Position numbers and translations under genes: made by a program
Part shown: piece after piece, positions 13,120-15,806 of the stretch
How the letters are laid out: every line of letters starts with the position of its first letter
Numbering within the stretch: position 1 is the stretch's first letter
Source: DASUXA01 sp036378155
GTDB lineage: Bacteria > Actinomycetota > Actinomycetes > Mycobacteriales > Micromonosporaceae
NCBI GenBank assembly: GCA_036378155.1
Contig: DASUXA010000112.1
Span: forward strand, 1-15,806
Reading direction: 5' to 3'
DNA: 15,806 nt
Notes under the pieces: model-generated
Seen by the model: only the letters and a program-made list of their open reading frames with translations
What the model was told of the DNA's origin: nothing
The model's database searches: none

Positions 13120-14463
13120 GTGACCACCGTCGCGCTCAAGGACGTCACCAAGATCTTCCCGGACGGTACCGTCGCTGTGGACGGGCTGAACCTGGACGTA
13201 GGCGCCGGGGAGTTCATGGTGCTGCTCGGGCCCTCCGGCTGCGGCAAGTCGACGGTCCTGCGGATGGTCGCCGGGCTGGAGGACCTGACCTCCGGAAGTG
13301 TGCTGCTCGGCGGGCAGTTGGCGAACGACATCCCGCCCCGCGACCGCGGTATCGCGATGGTGTTCCAGGACTTCGCGCTCTACCCGCACATGACCGTCGG
13401 CGACAACATCGGCTTCCCGCTGCGCCTGTCCGGAGTCGAGCCGACCCCGCGTACCGAGCGGGTCGCCGACGTCGCGACCGCGCTCGGCATCGGCGAACTG
13501 CTGGGGCGCAAGCCCTGGCAACTGTCCGGCGGGCAGCGGCAGCGCGTCGCCATGGGGCGCGCGATCATCCGCCGACCGGGACTGTTCCTGATGGACGAGC
13601 CGCTGTCGAACCTGGACAGCGGTCTGCGCGCCGAACTGCGCGCGGAGATCTCGGCGCTCACCCGCGAACTCGGCGTGACCACGATCTACGTCACGCACGA
13701 CCAGTCCGAGGCGCTGACCATGGCGGATCGGGTCGCCGTCCTGCGCCGCGGCGTCCTGCAGGACGTGGGCACCCCGACCGAGGTGTACGGGCAGCCGGCG
13801 ACCCTGTACGTCGCCGCGTTCCTCGGCGCTCCCCGGATGAACCTGCTGGAAGCCGAGGTGTACGTCCACCTGGAACGGTACGTGGCGCTGCACATCGGGG
13901 ACCAGACGCTGCGCCTGCCGTGGGACGACATCCGGTCGCGCGCGGTCGCGCACTACCACAGCGAGCGGATCGTCGTCGGAATGCGTGCCGAGGCGCTGAC
14001 CCCGGTACCCGTCGACGCGCCGGGCAACGTGCTGCGCGGCCGGATCCGGTACCTGGAGCACCACGGTCACGAGTCGCTGGCGTTCCTCGACGTCGGGGCG
14101 ATGGCGGTCGTGGTCGACGACGGTACCGGCGTGCCCCCGGATCTCCACGAGCCTCGGGGTCTGCGCCGGCTCGGCTCGGTGGTGCGTCGGCTGGGTGGGC
14201 GCGCCGGCACCGAGCCGGTCGACCCGGAGGTACCCGCGGTCGGTCGCGCGACGGTCGGCGCCAGGTCGGGTGCGCCGACGTCCACCCGCACGTCCGCGTC
14301 CGGCGGTGCGCCGCGGCATCAGGTGCGCCCCGCCGAGGTGGCGGTGCGGCTGGCGCCGTACCCGGCGGTCCGCAACGGTAGCCCGCTGACGGTGTCGGTG
14401 GATCTCGCCGCGCTGCACTACTTCGACGCGTTGGGTCGCCGGATCGACGTGCGCTGGCGCTGA
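13120..14463 (+). CDS. sugar ABC transporter ATP-binding protein, MsiK/UgpC type
   Basis: This encodes a 447-residue cytoplasmic ATPase that should energise carbohydrate ABC permeases. Motifs: Walker A GPSGCGKST (37-45), Q-loop Q83 (VFQDFALYPH), signature LSGGQRQR (135-142), Walker B LFLMDE (155-160), D-loop SNLD (163-166) and H-loop H193 (VTHDQSEA). A TOBE-type regulatory domain follows from about 240. No permease or binding-protein gene is adjacent, as for MsiK of Streptomyces, which serves several sugar importers. It is longer than the usual 365-380 residues: residues about 339-403 are a Gly/Ser/Thr/Arg/Pro-rich insertion inside the C-terminal domain, which then resumes with the VRPAEVAVRLAP and LHYFD segments. 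The GTG start at 13120 has GGAGG 7 nt upstream. Confidence 0.9.
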   Translation: MTTVALKDVTKIFPDGTVAVDGLNLDVGAGEFMVLLGPSGCGKSTVLRMVAGLEDLTSGSVLLGGQLANDIPPRDRGIAMVFQDFALYPHMTVGDNIGFPLRLSGVEPTPRTERVADVATALGIGELLGRKPWQLSGGQRQRVAMGRAIIRRPGLFLMDEPLSNLDSGLRAELRAEISALTRELGVTTIYVTHDQSEALTMADRVAVLRRGVLQDVGTPTEVYGQPATLYVAAFLGAPRMNLLEAEVYVHLERYVALHIGDQTLRLPWDDIRSRAVAHYHSERIVVGMRAEALTPVPVDAPGNVLRGRIRYLEHHGHESLAFLDVGAMAVVVDDGTGVPPDLHEPRGLRRLGSVVRRLGGRAGTEPVDPEVPAVGRATVGARSGAPTSTRTSASGGAPRHQVRPAEVAVRLAPYPAVRNGSPLTVSVDLAALHYFDALGRRIDVRWR

Positions 14464-14485
14464 TCACCAGTCGGACTTGAGCACA

Positions 14486-14502
14486 CCGCGCCGGCTGCGC
14501 GG
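14486..14502 (+). terminator. possible weak terminator after the ABC ATPase gene
   Basis: A 6-bp GC-only stem, CCGCGC (14486-14491) / GCGCGG (14497-14502), with a 5-nt loop begins 23 nt after the stop codon. It is short and has no T-tract, but its position is suitable. Confidence 0.35.
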
Positions 14503-14570
14503 AAGGCGGATCGGGTGTCGTGGCGGGTCGTCCGCCAACGCGCCGTACCTTGCGCAGCGTGAAGGAAACT

Positions 14571-14654
14571 GACTGCGGCGCGAGCATTGACGGCAGTCGT
14601 TTACTTCGTCCATCATCGATGAAACCCGGGCTGTCCCATCAACCCCAGTCAATG
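14571..14654 (+). promoter_or_regulatory. promoter/operator region of the Cys-rich gene
   Basis: TTGACG (14587-14592) and CATCAT (14611-14616) are separated by 18 nt and resemble a sigma-70 type promoter, giving a leader of about 115 nt to the ATG at 14738. The -35 is bracketed by a dyad, GACTGC (14571-14576) / GCAGTC (14593-14598). A second 7-nt inverted pair, CATTGAC (14585-14591) / GTCAATG (14648-14654), starts on the -35 and ends in the leader. Base composition from about 14600 to 14680 is clearly less GC-rich than the flanks. The promoter call is moderate and the operator role is inference. Confidence 0.45.
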
Positions 14655-14737
14655 AGTCGGATCCGTTAAGAGCTCTGCACACCCCAGGTGACCCGCGCGG
14701 TCGCCACCCCCATTGCACTCTTTCGGAAGGACCAGTC

Positions 14738-15166
14738 ATGGGCTGCTCCAGCAGCACATCCCCGGCCTACGGCGAAATGTCGTGGTTCTGCTGCGGCAAC
14801 GCCTGGGGCCCGTGCGGCTCCACCGGGCACGGCGCGTGCGGTACCTGCAACTCGGGTTCCCACCAGTGCGCCTGGCCGAACACCTCCGATGCCTGCTTCG
14901 GCATCACCCGCCCCGACCAGTGCGGCGAGAACCTTGCCCGGCGGCTCTGCGGGCACGTGTTCTATGTGACGAACCGGTGCAACGGCGCCTGCGTCAGCGT
15001 CACGATCGCGGACTGCGGTCCCGACACCAACAGCTTCTGCGGCGAGCGGCACTGCTGCTCCAACGGCAACTGCGGGACCAACCGGATCATCGACCTGACC
15101 GCCTCCGCGTACAGCGCGATCGCGTCCCTGTCCAGCGGCCTCGGCGTCTGCCGGGTCGACAGTTGA
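14738..15166 (+). CDS. 18-cysteine barwin/RlpA/expansin-like protein, no signal peptide
   Basis: This encodes a 142-residue protein with 18 cysteines (about 13%), including the pairs C18-C19 and C106-C107. The second half fits a double-psi beta-barrel: VSVTIADCGPDT (86-97), then RIIDLTASAYSAIASLSSGL (116-135). D92 and D119 occupy the places of the two aspartates (D71, D82) of the bacterial expansin EXLX1 as I align them by eye. No N-terminal hydrophobic segment exists. Reading the frame upstream to about 14651 gives hydrophilic residues and no ATG, GTG or TTG, so a missed signal peptide is unlikely. GGAAGG sits 7 nt before the ATG. The next gene, 10 nt on, encodes a Tat-exported protein. Function is unknown; cell-wall or glycan binding is inferred from the fold only. 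Confidence 0.82.
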   Translation: MGCSSSTSPAYGEMSWFCCGNAWGPCGSTGHGACGTCNSGSHQCAWPNTSDACFGITRPDQCGENLARRLCGHVFYVTNRCNGACVSVTIADCGPDTNSFCGERHCCSNGNCGTNRIIDLTASAYSAIASLSSGLGVCRVDS

Positions 15167-15176
15167 GGGGGCGGAG

Positions 15177-15779
15177 ATGAACAGACTCGATCGTCGTCGA
15201 TTCCTCACCGCGGCGGTACTCGGGGCCGGTGGCGCGATCGCCGGCGCGAGCGCGCTCGGCGTGGTCGACCCGGACGCGGCGTTCGCGGCCGAGCCGATCA
15301 AGCTCGATCCCGGTGTGAAGGACCCGAACTTCGCCGAGGGCCGGATCACCGGCATCAACGGTACGACCCTGATGGTCACCGGTTCGGACAACGTGCTGTA
15401 CCGGATCATGGTCACCGAAGCGACCAGCATCTGGAAGCTGACCCCGACCGACTTCAACGCGATCGCTGTGGGTGACGGGCTCTACGCCCGTGGCGTACCG
15501 CTGGTCGACGGCGCGCTCGCCGCCGAGGCGGTCTGGGTCAACATCGTCAACCTGCACGGCACCATCCGCTCGATGGGCCGCAACTGGATGCACATGGACC
15601 ACCACGGGCAGACCATCGTCGCCCACGTGGTACCGGGAACCAGCGCCGCGGTGTACAACCACACCCCGGCCGTGCCCGACTTCTCGCAGGTCACGGTCGG
15701 TCAGCACGTGCACATCCTGGGCGCCTGGATCCCTGACACCAACGAGATCAACATCGCGACCCTGTACGCGAGCGTGTGA
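15177..15779 (+). CDS. Tat-exported protein with two tandem DUF5666-like domains
   Basis: This encodes a 200-residue exported protein of unknown function. The N-terminus carries a textbook twin-arginine signal, DRRRFLTAAV (5-14), a hydrophobic Gly/Ala-rich core, and a probable cleavage site after AFA (35-37). The mature part reads as two copies of one roughly 70-residue small-barrel unit. Copy 1 begins GRITGINGTTLMVTG (55-69) and includes DFNAIAVGDGLYARG. Copy 2 begins GTIRSMGRNWMHMDHHG (128-144) and includes DFSQVTVGQHVHILG. Copy 2 has a Met/His/Asp cluster that could bind metal. No transmembrane anchor or LPXTG motif follows, so it is likely secreted. The start ATG at 15177 is 10 nt after the Cys-rich gene, with GAGGGGG upstream, indicating one operon. 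Confidence 0.85.
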   Translation: MNRLDRRRFLTAAVLGAGGAIAGASALGVVDPDAAFAAEPIKLDPGVKDPNFAEGRITGINGTTLMVTGSDNVLYRIMVTEATSIWKLTPTDFNAIAVGDGLYARGVPLVDGALAAEAVWVNIVNLHGTIRSMGRNWMHMDHHGQTIVAHVVPGTSAAVYNHTPAVPDFSQVTVGQHVHILGAWIPDTNEINIATLYASV

Positions 15780-15806
15780 CCAGTCGGCGGACCGGGCCCA
15801 ACCCCG

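Noticed and set aside
14688..15180. Alternative frames (93 and 155 residues) over the Cys-rich gene
   Set aside because: Frame 14738-15166 has a strong ribosome binding site, a coherent cysteine pattern and a fold-like C-terminal half; the others are Arg/Ala/Pro-rich shadows.

Overview
The window is high-GC DNA (roughly 70% G+C) with many GTG starts, G/C-ending codons and short intergenic gaps. The gene set includes a SepH-type cell-division protein, an actinobacterial 'citrate synthase 2', a single-chain iron-sulfur serine ammonia-lyase and a stand-alone MsiK/UgpC-type sugar ABC ATPase. Together these point to a filamentous or sporulating actinobacterium, most likely Micromonosporaceae-like; the genus is inference. 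No tRNA, rRNA, CRISPR array, insertion sequence or phage gene was seen.

Layout. Bases 1-5089 are on the minus strand. They begin with a 22-base poly-C run, followed by an aldo/keto reductase, sepH, serC (phosphoserine aminotransferase) and a citrate synthase. A strong 18-bp hairpin follows sepH and a strong 17-bp hairpin follows the citrate synthase. The 388-bp gap between citrate synthase and serC also holds two tandem direct-repeat pairs and a 9-bp hairpin. At about 5.1-5.3 kb transcription diverges, and everything to the right is on the plus strand. First comes a tight cluster of pdxH (PLP synthesis), an MFS exporter, an aldose 1-epimerase-like protein and a nitroreductase-like flavoprotein. 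A 96-residue ParB/sulfiredoxin-like protein follows, then a glutaryl-CoA dehydrogenase with a possible leaderless start. Next are a single-pass DUF4230 membrane protein, sdaA (L-serine ammonia-lyase) and an orphan sugar-ABC ATPase. The window closes with a two-gene unit: an 18-cysteine barwin/RlpA-like protein with no signal peptide, then a Tat-exported protein built from two tandem copies of one domain.

How the genes fit together. serC makes phosphoserine with PLP, pdxH makes PLP, and sdaA breaks serine down to pyruvate, so serine and PLP metabolism are near neighbours. Citrate synthase and glutaryl-CoA dehydrogenase are central acyl-CoA enzymes. Most of the window is ordinary core metabolism in a conserved-looking order.

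The part most likely to be undescribed is 14.57-15.78 kb. It has a lower-GC promoter region with overlapping dyads, the Cys-rich double-psi beta-barrel candidate, and its Tat-signal partner. A secreted pair in which the signal-less protein is carried out by its partner is a testable hypothesis only. Secondary points of interest are the repeat-rich serC leader, the Asp-to-Glu change at the citrate synthase catalytic position, and a marked excess of the tetranucleotide GTAC.
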